Positions 1 through 13,254 of a stretch of 46,597 bases of DNA are shown here, one piece after another. A model generated the notes under the pieces. The model saw only the letters and a program-made list of their open reading frames with translations. It searched no databases and was not told where the DNA came from. Position 1 is the first letter of the stretch. Each line of letters opens with the position of its first letter. The position numbers and the translations under genes were made by a program. The stretch covers positions 1-46,597 of the forward strand of contig JAHBMJ010005858.1 of assembly GCA_018398765.1 (NCBI GenBank). The letters run 5' to 3'. Origin of the DNA: Chromera velia (taxonomy: Eukaryota > Sar > Chromeraceae).

Positions 1-11
1 TGTGTGTCTGT

Positions 12-49
<38 letters not shown>

Positions 50-108
50 GTGTGCGTGTGTGTGCGTGTGCGTGTGTGTGGTGGGGTGTGTGAGTGTGTG
101 TGTGTGTG

Positions 109-144
<36 letters not shown>

Positions 145-150
145 TGTGAA
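1..150. repeat. TG/CT microsatellite
   Basis: Almost pure TG dinucleotides with occasional C substitutions, then a short CT run and a second TG run. The open frame through it (Cys-Val repeats) is an artefact of the repeat. Confidence 0.95.
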
Positions 151-433
151 TTTATCTGTCGATAAAGAAAGAACCAGCTCAAAGTGCGCCAAAAAGACAG
201 CATCCGTGCGTCCGCTTGAAACCTAATGCTTTAATTCTAAAAGCCCCTCGTTTCAGCTTTGCTTCTCCCTTCGATTTACTTGTCTCTCTCCATGCATCCG
301 ATGACAATCAAATTGTGCAGAGCAATCTGTCATGCCTTGTCGGGGTGCTGCCTCGAGTGGGCGCTGTTGGAGAGGAGTGGGGAGTCGGAGAGAGGAACGG
401 CTATGCAGAGTCGGAAGAGAGACGGGCAGACAC

Positions 434-3400
434 ACACGGTGTTGAAGAACAGGAAGAGCTGGGAAGAATTGAGATGGAGAGAAATGAGTCCGAGATTACT
501 TGCCTCCCTCCTCCTCCAGCTGACATGGGCATCCCGGGAGGGGAAGTTGGAGGGGTGGGGGTGCTGGGAAGAGATCGACTCTCGGCGTGTCGTTTGGTGA
601 AAGTAACACAGGCGCTTAACTTTCCAATGGTAGAAGAGGTCTGTTCCGATTCTTTCTTTCTCCCTTGGGGACGATTTCCTCCACTCTCTTTGCTTTACTT
701 TGCGCTTGATTGATCTTTTCGTACTTTTTCTTTTCTGTGCTCCTATATTTGTAAGTAGGGTGCTTCAATCTCTCTATTTCAGCCCTGCAATCATTGAAAT
801 GGCAATCGCTGGTTTCGTCCAGGGTGGTTAGAATTCGAATGAAAGCTGTTGGTTGCTTTCTTTTGACTTGCAGGCAAGAGTGAAAGATTGGATCCCCGAC
901 ATCGCTCCAGTGTACAGACTGGTCGGTCGGTCGGTGACAGACAGGATTGAAGAAAAATCAGACGGAGGGGAGGTTCAGGGAATGAATGTCTTAAGCGCTT
1001 GTGCGTACAGCAAATATCGATCGAATTTTCGCGCGTAGCGATTGGATCAACACGCCAAGCGCCTGCGGGAGCCTTTACTATGCGTCCGCACCTCGGAGAT
1101 CAGATCAATTTTGTTCTTTCTGCAGAATTTCTCCACTCGAACGATTCAAGAATGACAACAAGGAAATGGAATTCCAAAAAGAAGAAAATCACCCATGAGT
1201 GTTTGTTGCCTCTGTGCAGGCATGTTCGACCCTCCGCTTTTGTCTGGCGTCAGATTCCCGGGAGGGAACAGCAGGTCCGGGAGCTTCTCTGTTGGGGGTC
1301 TCAAACCTTTGGGAAACGGTCCCAGAAGGCAAATGTACATGGGGTGCAGACTCAAAGTTTCGCTCCCTGGAGACCGCTCTGGCCCTGTGTCTCCCCGAAG
1401 AAAACATCGGAGTGCCCAACGGCGAGAGGGGAAGCAGGAGTGGAAGGCAACGACATTGCCTGTGTAGGCCTCTACTTGAGCGTCCTCTTCGCGTAGCTTC
1501 CAGACACGGCAACATTGGGGCTCTGTTTCTGCGCGCGTTCGTTCTGATTCTCCTCAACAAAAAGCCTGCGAGAGATGGTGACGCACACACAAGGCTGCAG
1601 GTATGCAGGATTTTCGTTCGAGATGGAGACAAAGTGGATGTTGAGAGAGTCTTTCGGGGCCAAAGAAAAGATGAAACTGCCCAGACCCTTTTTTTTTGTT
1701 GTTGTTTCTGTGTCTTCCCTTCGCAACTTCTCCAGGTTTGACAACAACTATGGGGCCTGAAATGAAAAGTGGGTAGACACAAACGCAAAGCTGTGAAAAA
1801 ATGAGTGGCACTGCGACACTTCTGATGATCATTTTTTGACTATTACGTTCAGCAGGTCTTTTTTTGTCTAAAATTTAATTTTTCCAACTCGAGCGTGCAG
1901 GCTTTTGCATTTGCTTTCATACAGGGAGAAAGACAGAAAGTAAATGAAAAAAAATCCACCTGGAGCCTGCAGGTTTTTGTGCACCCAGAGGTTGGAGGTT
2001 GGACGATGAGAGAAGAGGGAGAGGAATTGGAAGAGGACGGAAGACCCGAAGGAGTGAAAGAAGGATACGCAACACGGACAGGCACGGAAACGTCAAATGA
2101 GGAGAAGGAGGAAAGAGAGGAGGGAGATAAGGGGTCTGGGGGCGAACACGGGTCCGTCTTCCGAGGCTTTTGCCTCTTGTTATCAAGTGATTGGTTCTGC
2201 CTTTGTATCTACCAATAGACTGTTTTGCTTCCTTCTTTCTCCCCCTTTGGCTTTTGGCAGTCCTCTCTCTGTCCAGCTTTGTGAATGTTTCCGTGCAAGT
2301 GAGGATCGGTGTGTGTGTGGACATGTGTCCCTGTAACTGCCTCTTTCACACGGAGAGATCCTTGCACTCGCACTCGCACTCGCTCGTACCCCATGCGTCT
2401 CCGAGGTTCTCAATTAATCATCCTCAACTCCCGGCCAGTCTACCGCTACAGCATGGAACCCCACTCACTCATTCCTGTTCTCTTTCTTTCGCTTCTTCGC
2501 AAACCTGTCAGTCTGAGCCTCGAGCTGTGTTTTTGATTCCATTTGACCGGAAGGACTGCTGCGTCCCCCTCTCCGCAGAGATGGGAGGACCTCGGTAGGG
2601 TCAGGTACCAGAGAGATAATCTCTCACCGGGAAGTTGCAGACGCACTCTACGTGAGTCGGTTGAGGATGAATAGGCGACTCCTTAGACAGATTGATTGAT
2701 TGTACATAAAGAAAACGAGTGACAAAGGCATGCCATTCGTCTATGGTTCCAGCTTTACTTTCTCTTTCTGACCGAGGACGGTCAGTCAGGCGATTTGGTG
2801 CTTTCATCAATAGGACGGGGATGTGAGAAGAAGCTGAAACGCTTTCGTAAGACTCTGCATTTACAGTGTTCTCTTTGCTCCGCTCCTCTTCGAAAGTAGA
2901 ACCCCTTTCCCTTTTCGTTTCTTCTCGTTTTTCCCTGTCTTCGCTCGTGTAGGAGAAATTTGGATACGACGGTATGAGCCTGCGGGTGCTCCCTCAGGTC
3001 AGGTTTTTCTGTTGAGGCCATTCTTTTGGTCTTTCCGAGTTGAAGTATGATAGTGAACACGTGTAGAATGCCCGGAAGGACGAGTGGGATGTGCCAGACT
3101 CCTCCTGAATAAACACCAGAGAGTCAGTACTCTGGTAGGAAGCTCGAGAGAAATCAAAAAAGGAGAGAAAGTGAGACCTCCTACATTTTCCATTGCTCGT
3201 ACTTAATTGGCCTGGATGGCTTGATGAACAGCTTTTGTCTTTGAGCTCTTTTGGATGTCTCTGTCCGCTTCTCTTCCCGTCAAGATATTCTGTCTATAAA
3301 TGTGAAAAAGCAATTCACTTAATTGTGCTCAATGGTTGATTGCAGATTGAGCGGTCAGCCTCGGTTCTTGGGGCTGGAATTGCGTCGTCTTTTTTGGAGG

Positions 3401-6400
3401 AAGAAGAAGAAGAAGATGGAGGAGAGAACAGGAGAGAGAAGCGGAAGGCCTCAACGGCCGCTTGCCGATTCGGTCTGGCCTCCATCGATTTCCAGGTGGG
3501 TTCCCAGAATAGTTGGTGTTCGATTGGTGTTTTCATTCATTCGATCAGAGACTCCTCGAATTCCTCCACTCTTCACCGCTCTTCTTTATTAATATCTCCT
3601 CCCTTTTTTCCTTTCCTCGTTTTCTTCCTACCGAACACCGAAAGCCAGGACTGATCCTGTGTGCCTCTGTCAATTCCCATACTTTCTGTATGCGTTTTTT
3701 TTCTCCGAAGAGTTTCTCATTGCAAGGGGCCCTTTCATTTTTTGCCAGTCCGGTCAGGTGCCCCCGTGTCTTGAGGCATTTATTCTGCATTGCCTGTCCA
3801 TATGTAAGTTTGAATAGTCTGCGATCTTCATCTCCTCCCATGCAGGCGGACTCGGACCTTCGTCTCTGGATGCTGGGCATCGATCCAGATCCCCTCCGTC
3901 GCTGCTCTCCTTCTCTGGACGAGGGCGGCAGTGGGGAGGTGACCAGTTCTGATTTCGTTCCCTCCACCTTGATGGAAGACTGTTTGGAGGTCAGCGCCAG
4001 AAAAAGTTCTTTGAGCTAGAGAATTCAGATGTTCAAATCCTTCAGGCTTGCATGTGACCCGAATGCTCGACGAAAGAAAAATGAAGAAGAAAACCCAAAA
4101 GGCCGTAACGGCTGTGCAGAGAATGCTGATCTCACCATAAATGGTGGGCCAGTCGTCCTGCCCCATACGCAACAAGGATGGGTAAGAGCCAGTAAGGCTC
4201 AATACAATAACTGCAAGCCAATCAGACAAACGGAAATGCAGTCAACACTTTTTGTGTCACGACCGCCTGACGATTTTGGCATGCAGGCTTCTTTTTCTCC
4301 ATAGCTTCTTTCCTTCCTTCTCTGTGTCTGTGTTGTTTGCCCGAAGTCTGCCTCTGCATCCGTTTCGCTGTCTGCGCTTTCTTTCTCAACCTGCAGACTC
4401 TAGAAGCAGTCTCTCTTGAACTTCTGAAGGAATGGGAGGAGGGTTCCTCCTTCCCAGCTTCAGCCTCATTCGGCATCTCCGCAACCTCCGCGTCTGTGTC
4501 TTCTCGACTCTCCGTATGCCTGGACGTTCCTGTGCAAGCAGAGTCCGAGAGGGACACGGTGGATGCAAGGAGACTTGGTGAGTGCATGCATGCTGGATCT
4601 GTGGATAGATCGGTCTAGTGCGCTTCATTGCCTGTGACACGTCTGAACACGGAAGCTTGCCCGAAAAAAAGCCTTTTCCGTTCCTTGCTCCATTGCATGC
4701 CCCTGTTTGTTTCCTTTCCCTTTTGAAGTTGATCCTCCAAACTTGAATTTGCACATGTCCTGCAATGGACCTACTGGAGCCTCTTGTGCACGTGAACACA
4801 CACATTCTCTTCCCTGATATGTTTGCGTGGGGACCTGATCCCGTCTTTAGGAAGCTCTCGTTCCCTCGTTTCTTTTTTTGCCGTGTGCACTGCATTTTAT
4901 CATTCGAACTGCTTGTGTGAATTGCCGGCCATTTATAAAGAGAGCTACGGCGTTCCGCAAGATTGTGTCGCTTTCTTCGTCTGACAGAAGCAAATGCAAG
5001 CCGAAGTGGAACATATGCTAGCTATATTTCCATGTTTTTCAAATTTCATGCTAACTATCTCTTATGCAGTTGTGACAGGGAAAAGTCTGCTGCCAGCCCG
5101 AGTCTCGGCGTACAGTTCTTTCTTCAGCGAGGCGCCCAAAGAGACGCGACGGGGGGAAATTTCGAGAAGAGCGCCTACCCAACAGCGAGCCCGTCCAAGA
5201 AAAGGAGCCAAACCTCTCCCTTCTTCCAAAGCAGCCGTTTCGAGATCCACGCAGGGACCCGGCATGCCCACGACTACCCGGACAGATTCCCTCAGGGCCC
5301 AGGGTGCCCTCTCGCTGGTGCTCCATAGGGTTCGGAGGATCTGTTGGGACAGCAGGGGTGTCTCTCAGGGCTTTGGCACTGCCTTCAGGCAAAGGTGCGG
5401 GACTCCTGTGAGTCCTCGGGACATTCTTGGCATTCTGCCGTCTCTGCGTGAGCAGACAATGGCCGAATGGGCCGAGAGGGTCAGGCGGCTCGACAGGGAA
5501 AAGCTGGCCTCCTCCCGTCCCGACGGTGGGAAGGAGGAGAAAAAGACTGTACGGGAAAGTGGGCCGAGAGTAAAAAGGGAATTGTGGAAGTTTTCAACTC
5601 ACCCAAAGCTCTCAGAGTCGAATGCTATCTTCGCTCCAACGAGCATGTCAGAAAGCCAGGAGACTCTTCAACGTACAGTTCGCTTTGCCGGACCACCTTC
5701 CCTCCATATCCACCACCGCATGACATTGAGAGAAGACGCTGTGGAGCGTCGAAACTTGTTTCGTTTTCACGAGGCAGACTGGCCCTCTTCGCTTCGAATG
5801 CCGGAGGAGGGGCCGGCAAGGTCTTTCGAACCACGGCATACCGTCAGCAGAAAAGTGAGGGAAAGATGGGCGCGTTCCGGGAAAGGTCTGACAGAAATCA
5901 GACTGGCGGCAATCAATCACATTGACACCTTCCCGGTGCCGAGGGGGGGGCTCTGTCTGAATGCAGGGTGGCGGAATGGGAGCGCGACGTGTTCCATCAG
6001 AATGGCTGCAGGGGCAGGGGAAGGGCGCCAGCCGCCTAAAGTGATCCGAAAAGGGGGGGAGGTGGTCCCCCATCCACCAGGAAAGTATTTGACCTTTCAG
6101 GTGGGTATCAGGGTAGGATGCTTTTGTGTCTGGGTGGCACCCACCCCTCACTCGAGATCAAGAAACTATGCTTCTTTCGTCATTTGATTATGTACGCATG
6201 TCGCTGCGTATTTCTCTCTCTGTCTCTTTCTCTGCAAATCTGCGTGAGTGCATGAACGGGTGAGTGAGTGCAGGAGAGAGAGGATCGGGGCCTCCGTCTG
6301 CCCTCTGCCACGCGGTCTCCCGAACAGTGGCGGCAGATGGTTCGAAGGCGCAAATTTGCAGGGGGGTCACCTCGTTGGAAGCGTCGGACTCTTCCCTTGT

Positions 6401-6833
6401 CTGCGGGTGTGCGTGAGGGAAGGGAGGGAGAAGAGGGCTTGGTTGAGTGCGGGTCTGTGGACTTTAGGGGAAGCTGGAGATTCCCCGTCTTCAGAAAGTC
6501 AGTGCGGGATTCAGAGAGGGGAATGGATGTTATTGTGGAGTCGTGATAGTAGAGACGCGAGGGGGAAGGAAACGCTGCGAACCCGAGGAGTGGTGCCTGA
6601 TCCCCTCTGAAAAACGCACAATTGAAAAAGGTCCATTCTGCGTCGTTCGTTATGGCTTTCTTCGCGAGTATTATTCTTCCCTTCTTGTCGTTCTCTTCTT
6701 CTTCACTTTATCGTTTGATGGCGGCGTTGCAGAAGAATCATGAGAGGTGAATTTTGGAGTGCATACATGCAGGTTGACGGAGTCAGAGCGAAGAGCTTTG
6801 AAGGAGGAGATTACCTCTGTCTTGCGAGACTAG
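434..6833 (+). CDS. multi-exon hypothetical protein, Ser/Arg/Glu-rich
   Basis: I do not recognise the product. Coding exons I can defend: 874-921 (ARVKDWIPDIAPVYRL, phase 0/0), 1220 to about 1600 (donor uncertain, 1458 or 1600), 1973 to about 2150 (acidic EEKEEREEGDK stretch), 3346-3495 (run of six Glu), 3846-3989, 4397-4577, 5070-6100 (344 codons, basic and Ser/Arg-rich). A first exon ending at 596 is possible. Exons 3346, 3846 and 4397 enter in phase 0, and the phase-1 exit at 4577 fits the 5070 acceptor exactly, which supports one frame across them. After 6100 a 14-nt microexon (6733-6746) joined to 6773 gives HERLTESERRALKEEITS and a TAG at 6831. No catalytic domain, signal peptide or membrane segment is evident; a low-complexity scaffold or regulatory protein is possible. 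The 5' end is not resolved and the region 2150-3345 may hide further exons. Confidence 0.5.
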
Positions 6834-6908
6834 CTGGGTGAAGTACAAGAGGGGCAAAACTCTGGGCTTGTCCCTTCGTCGGAGGGGACTGGCGCAGAGA
6901 AACAGAGC

Positions 6909-7730
6909 ATGGACGAGCCCCAAAGCGTTGCTGTGAGAGACGCAGAGCGCTACGTGCGGAACCTTGTCTACGTTGCCGCATCCCAAGCTGGTCTAAGTGA
7001 GTCAGTCCTCGAGGACATCGAGAGGGTTGAGGAAGAGGATTCAGGGCTCGACCCTGCTCTCATTTCAGAAGACAGAGACGAGAGAAGAGCGCGAGTTGAC
7101 GCGCTCGAGGCCGTAGAGGACGTCCTTTACTTGGCTGCAGTGAGAGCTGGCCTCTCTGAGTCCACACTTGAGAGTCTTCTCCCGCCTCACTACGGGGAAG
7201 CAGAGGGGAGGTCTGAAGATCCTCAGACCAGGAGACGACTGGCATTTGAAGAAGAGAAGCGCAGACAAAGAATCACACGGGTGGATGCAAAGCTCTACGT
7301 CGAGGGTCTCCTGCAAGCCCTGATTTCATTAACGGAAGAAGACGGCGGCGAGAAAGCAGAACAGAAATTCCCAGAGAGTGTTGAGGGAGAAGGACACACA
7401 CGAGGGGGGCACGATGACGCCCCAGTAGAATTTGAAGAGAGTGCACTTGCAGCAAAAGAAGAAATGGAGTCGGGAGATGAAGAACAAGAGACCGGAAGCA
7501 AAGAGGCAAATGTAGATGAAGACAAAGAAGAGGAGGAAGGAAAAGAGGAGAGAAAAACCGAGGGGGAAAAGGTGGAAGAGGACAGAGCACGACAGGATGC
7601 TTCTGCATACATAGCTGAGCAGCTGCTTCCCTCTGTCACCAGCCGAATCAACGAGTCGCAAGCCGCGACGGCTGCTTCTCTTTATATGACAAGCCTTATG
7701 GACAGGATCCTTGAACGCGGGCCACAATGA
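6909..7730 (+). CDS. acidic protein with degenerate repeats, 273 codons
   Basis: Single open frame from ATG 6909 to TGA 7730, unrecognised. It has at least three diverged repeats of about 25-30 residues: DAERYVRNLVYVAASQAGLS (near residue 10), DALEAVEDVLYLAAVRAGLS (near 61) and DAKLYVEGLLQALISLTEED (near 122). A later DASAYIAEQLL segment begins a C-terminal helix-rich part. A Glu/Lys/Asp-rich linker covers residues about 150-230. The predicted character is helical and strongly acidic. The same frame is open upstream of the ATG back to a TAG at 6831, and coding-like sequence precedes that stop. This ORF may therefore be the last exon of the upstream gene or a gene of its own 75 bp downstream. 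Confidence 0.55.
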   Translation: MDEPQSVAVRDAERYVRNLVYVAASQAGLSESVLEDIERVEEEDSGLDPALISEDRDERRARVDALEAVEDVLYLAAVRAGLSESTLESLLPPHYGEAEGRSEDPQTRRRLAFEEEKRRQRITRVDAKLYVEGLLQALISLTEEDGGEKAEQKFPESVEGEGHTRGGHDDAPVEFEESALAAKEEMESGDEEQETGSKEANVDEDKEEEEGKEERKTEGEKVEEDRARQDASAYIAEQLLPSVTSRINESQAATAASLYMTSLMDRILERGPQ

Positions 7731-10289
7731 TGTACTCTAAGATGCACCACTTGTATTTTATCGATTGTATAACAAAATTGGGCAGTCAACCTACTTTTAA
7801 CTTAAAAACTCAGCAGACTCACATGTTGGAAATTTTAAACAAGAATCTTCGATCGATCATTTAAAAAAAATCATCTGTCAGGGCGTATACATGCATGATT
7901 CTTGCCATTGTCTAGGCCATTGTTTGATAATAATTGGTATGCATTGCACTTCAACCGCCTAGTACTTTGCTATTATGAATGTTCATCAAATCGTTGCACA
8001 ATTAACTAGATGTAAAAATATTAAGAAAACCTGTATATTGAATAATCCATTAAAGTGACTTGGTTAAAGAGTGTCACAAGCTCGTAAAGTGGCACCAACG
8101 AAGTCAAGTCAATCCGCGCCAAGTCGAAGCTTCACGGCCTGCGCGCAAAGCGAGCGCAGGTGATGCAAAAATGCATGCACATGCATGCAGCACGCACGTC
8201 GGATTGATTGAGCATGCACAAATGCAGTCAGACAGAAAGTACTGCATCAAACTGGCCTATCTAGAGGCCAAGTAGCGAGACCGTACATTGACACTCCTTC
8301 TGTGGATGTGGCCATGAGATCGAGATCATATATAGGTGAAGCTATAGCTTAGCACTGGCACTGAGTCGCTCTGAAGCTCATGTACTAGCTGTTGCTTCAC
8401 AAAGCTATCTAGAAAGCGGCGGAAAGACTCACTCTAACTCAGCGCTAATTTTTATTAAAGTAATTGATTCTAGAAGGTTAAAAAGCAGAAAAGGTTTACA
8501 AGTTAATTAAGATTGTGAAAATACACTTCGATCAATCATTCAACTTCATTCTACCTCCTTCTGCTTCATTCAATCCCTCTGCAGAACAGTGTTTATCATT
8601 GTTTAACAGTCCCTTTTATCCCTGCACTTAACACAGAATGATGTCAGAATCAAACGTGACATGCAAACAGACTGAGTCGGAATTCATAAGACAGGACAAT
8701 AAAACTCAAACTATATGAGACAACAGCTCGAGCAACAGCTACAACAACCTATAAGATGACAACTCTGCCACAGGTCTATCCATTGGTGCCGATCATCTAA
8801 AACTGCCTAGAAAACTGCAGTGTAACTAAAACCTCTAGTAAAACCTAGAGTGCGTGCACGAGGCCTAGCACAAGGCCCCGGACTCCGGCTAAAGTTCTCC
8901 ATCATAAAGATTCGTGTGAAGCTCACCGCGACCAGGTGCCCCACCGCCTCGCCTGGCGCCCCGCAGCCCAATCTAAGGCTCTATACACGCAACTCTAAGA
9001 ACGCTGAGCTGGAGGGGCAGTGGAGGCTGAGCCACGCACGCCGGTTACGCCATACTCCGGGCTTCCTCAGTCGGTTGAAGGTCGTTGTACGTGCTTTGTT
9101 TCCTCTTTGGTTGTCTTTTTGCGGCACTGGCCAGTGGCCACACCACTACAGCCGTAGCACTACTTATTCTAGAGTTAAGGAACACCTGGAGGGACCTTTG
9201 GTGACTCTAGGACCCGTCTAGGTGTCTCAAGTTGAACTGTGTCCTAAACTACATCAAAATCTAATGTTTAATCCATATACATTTATTGTAAAAGTTATGT
9301 CTGTATATATATATATATATATGTTCAATTCAATATATACATCTATATTAAATGGATGCATGAGAACGTTTTAGAACTAGTTTTAGAGTTTTTCCGGTTT
9401 TTGGAAGAGGCTTTGGAACAAATCGCAACCTGCACGGAACAGCCTGTACTGACAAAGTAAAGAAGGTTAACGAAAAGAATGTCTTCCCCCCTTCGGCGCT
9501 AGTACAAGCTTCCCACGGGGAACAGAGAAGGCCACTCCCCCCATGGCAAAAGAAGAGTTGCAAGAAAAAAAGGGTTTAAGTCAATGCCCCCCCCAAGAAA
9601 AAAGGCTGCCAAAGGGAAAAGAAACAACTTTTCTCTGCCTAACGTTAGAAGTATGCAGCTAGCTCTGGATATGGATGACGATGGCGCGTCATATAGTCAT
9701 AGTCATATATATAATTTTAAGAATTTGATTGCAATATATATTATCAGAAAACTTGTTGGGCTAGGTACAAACTTTCTAAAAATTTGTTTGAGATGCCAGT
9801 GGACTGCCCTTTGCAACTTTAATTCAATAGTAATTGGTTCCCGATGGCACCTGCTAGAGCTGCCGGGTTAGCTCTCAAGTTTACTCATTGTACTCAACAA
9901 ACATATTCCACGACAACATCACATCATCATCCTCAGATAGCAACGCGGTAAAAACCAATCTGTTTCCCTATCGTTTCACATTGAGGAGTTCTGCACAATC
10001 CTTGTTCGTCCACACATGTATTCTATCACAGCGACCGAAGTGTTTCTCTTTCACGTTCGCCTTCCTTCTTGAAAAAGCTCCTTCCGTTGACTGCGCTTGC
10101 GCTATCTCCCAATGCGTTTCCTCATTCCCCACCCTCCCAATCTTTACACAACCTTCGCGCTGATGAAGCCCCCCCCTTGATCAATCGACTGCCAAGAAAA
10201 TGCCAACTGGACAAGAAAACCCCTTCATTCGCTTCCGTCACTCGAACCCCCAAGGGGTAGATCACGACAAGAAAGAAAGAAAGAAGCAA
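7731..10289. other. AT-rich intergenic block, convergent gene ends
   Basis: No gene I can support. The 3' ends of the acidic ORF (plus) and the WD40 gene (minus) face this interval. It is AT-rich with CTAG-containing motifs (for example around 8830-8880 and 9170-9225), a short AT run near 9307-9322, and a GC-richer patch near 8880-9060. It looks like old repetitive DNA; I found no convincing terminal repeats. The 123-codon open frame at 8850-9221 has no coding character. Confidence 0.6.
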
Positions 10290-11823
10290 TCAATTAACGA
10301 GAGGTTCCGGAAAGTCAAACCGCACAGTTTTGAGAGTACCCCCGGTGGGGAAACACAGCGACCCTTTCTCCTTTGTCCATTTGTCGTACTTTGGCTGATC
10401 AAGGGAGTACGCCAGAACGTTTTCTTTCGGATTCCACCTGCAAAGGCACGTGCACGCACAGTCATTTCTCTCACTTCTACAGAGTCTGAGACAAGGTAGG
10501 AAAGGGAGACCGCAACGGCACTCTCCTGAAGAACACTACTGGAAGGCAGTGTAGACTTACCAAGCGCATTTCTTTTTCCTGCCTCTGACTCACTTTCCGA
10601 GGGAGACAGTTGCATCGTTTCTGAAATGTAATCAGAAGAGTCAAACAGGGCTCTGTTTGAGAGACCATACAACGAGTCTGTCTCTCCATCCAGAGGCGCT
10701 TGCAACGACGTGAGTCGAAGATATCACATTACAACACGTAAACGTGAATCCCATACAAGGAAGGTTTTTCTTCTTCAGATGAATCCGGTGTGATCGATGA
10801 GAAAAAACTGACGCCAAATGCTCGACGCCTGGAGTCGGAGGGTAGTTTGAGGGCGCTTCTCCTTTGACCAAACCGATTCGATACCACCCGTCTTCTTCGT
10901 CCTTGTAGGCTGCCGTCTGAACGATCGCGTACTCATACCCAGTGTCCAGACCCCCGACTCGAATTCGCGTGTCCTCCTGCGCCCTCGCCCATGCACACAG
11001 AAACACCCACATCCACATCCACACACACACACACACATACGAATGAAGACGAGAGAGAAGGGCCGGAGAGGACCAGTCTCACAGGCAGGCAGACGAGCAG
11101 GCTTTGTGTCCTCCTATTGCTGTCTCTTCCCGACCTTCACTCCGACGACTCCCGATGTCGGACCGCTCCAAACCGCAGGATGATGGGAGAAACGGAAAAA
11201 ACTGTGCTTTTCTCTCTCTTTCCCACCGAAAAAGAATTACGTATGACTCCCATTCCACAGAGAGTACAGGCAGAAAGGGAGGCACCGGAGAGACGGAGAG
11301 AGACTGACTTCGGTTCCAAAAGCGACCAGAGTTCCGTCGTAATTGACTGACAAGCTGGTCACCGGCTGCATGAACGTACGCAGTCAGAAAATCATTCGAG
11401 GAGCGGCAGGTAAACAGGTGTCGGTTGTGAAGCAACAGCGACTTTGAAAACTACAGCAAGCCCGAGGGAGAGGAGAGGAGAGGAGAAAATGCATGCAGGG
11501 AGGCAGGAAGATAGAGCAAACAACACAGGGCTGAGGGAAGTGGAGAAAGCAAATAATGGAGACCGCTCACGCAAACAAACATGCACGCGGACACGAACAA
11601 ATGCACATGTGCATGCACATATACACACTCTCTCGCACATGTCTCAAATGGTAGAAAGAACACGCACGGGCAAAATGCAGCGTCCAACGGACTTCCTCTT
11701 CGGCCTGCCCCAGAGCTCTTCTCACGTTCTGATGCACTTCTGTACCTCTCTTCGAACCGCTGTGTGTCCACATGAGTGGAAAGGATGGAAAGTCTATTTC
11801 ATTGGAGTGAGGGCATCCATCGC

Positions 11824-11854
<31 letters not shown>

Positions 11855-13221
11855 CAGAGAGAGAGAGAGAGACCCTTAAGGTCCAACGGAAGGATAACTG
11901 ACCGCCTCGGCCGACGCAAAGACCTGTTGAGGCTCCAGAGTCAGCGACGAGAGCACGGACACCGAACAGTCGTTGCTTGCAGTGACGATGAAGCGATCTG
12001 CATTCGTGGGTACGGCACACAAAGGATATTGTGCTCACACGGAGAGAATCAATGAACGAGTGGAAGGGCGAGCGAAAAGCGAGAGAGAAGAAAAAAAACA
12101 CACGACAGCGACCAGTCCTTATGCCCAGACGTCTTTGCTTTTATTCCTTGCTTTTTCGTGCAGACACGAAGCGAGAAAAGAGGCTGATACGTAACTGAAC
12201 CAGCGATTGATTCTTTTTGAGATCGGATGAGCTCTTGTCATCTTTTCTTTTCTGCTTTTTCTCTGACTCAATGATTTCATTTCTGCATCCTGCTATCTTC
12301 CCTCCTTTTGCCCAGTGTCGTCGCATGCCTCGATGACTTTCTGCTTGTCACGACTCACTTCACTCTTTTATCTTCTCCACAGATTGATTCCGCTCCTCCC
12401 CCCCTTGCTTTCTCTCTGTTTTCTAGTGCGTGCTCCTTCTGCAACCAGCCCTTGTTCCCTCAACAACATACAGGCCCTATTCCCGACGAGAACAAATGCA
12501 TCGACCACAAGAGAAAGAAATGCCCCCCATGTTTCAAGCCAATGCTGAAAGCATGGCATGCGTGACTCACTGACTGACTGAGTGACTGACTGACTGACTG
12601 AGTGACTGACTGACTTTGTCTGTCTGCCGCAACCCGGTTGATTGCTGCTGGGTGGACTGTCCTTTTCGCTCTGTTGGTGAACTCATCACCGAATGCCCAC
12701 TCTCTCTGGTTTGATTTTGTCTTCACACCATGCCCCGCCAGACAAGCCTGCAACAGCACCAACCAAATCGCCGTCATCATCACAAAAAAAGAACTTGAAG
12801 AGCAATCAGCCGAGCTCAGCAGAATCGAGCCATGCGTGTATTCATACATGCTTGTGTGTATATGTACGTCACCCCGTGTGCGTGGTCCGTCTGTACTGTG
12901 CAGACAGTCAACTTGAACAGACGTTCCCAACAAGTCAGTCAGGGTGGGTCAACACTCGTTCCCGCCATCTCGTTCTCGATCTGTCTCGTCCCCCCCGCCT
13001 GTCCAGTAAAGTCGCCCCTCTCTCCCCACCCCGCACTCCCCCATGCATGCACGGAAGAAAAAAAAAAAGAAAAGACCCTCCCTGCAGACCGACCTCTACT
13101 TCCCCACTGTTCATTGCATACACAAGCAGCTGCCCGTCCCCTGTGAACGTCAAGTCTGTCACCTGCATCCATCCATCCATCCAAGCAGCCTCGCTCGCGT
13201 CAATCAATCAAACAAACAAAC

Positions 13222-13254
<33 letters not shown>

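Noticed and set aside
2-226. 74-codon Cys/Val ORF
   Set aside because: Pure translation of a TG microsatellite.
8850-9221. 123-codon ORF in the AT-rich intergenic block
   Set aside because: Basic, low-information translation with no motif, no splice context and no homology I can recognise.
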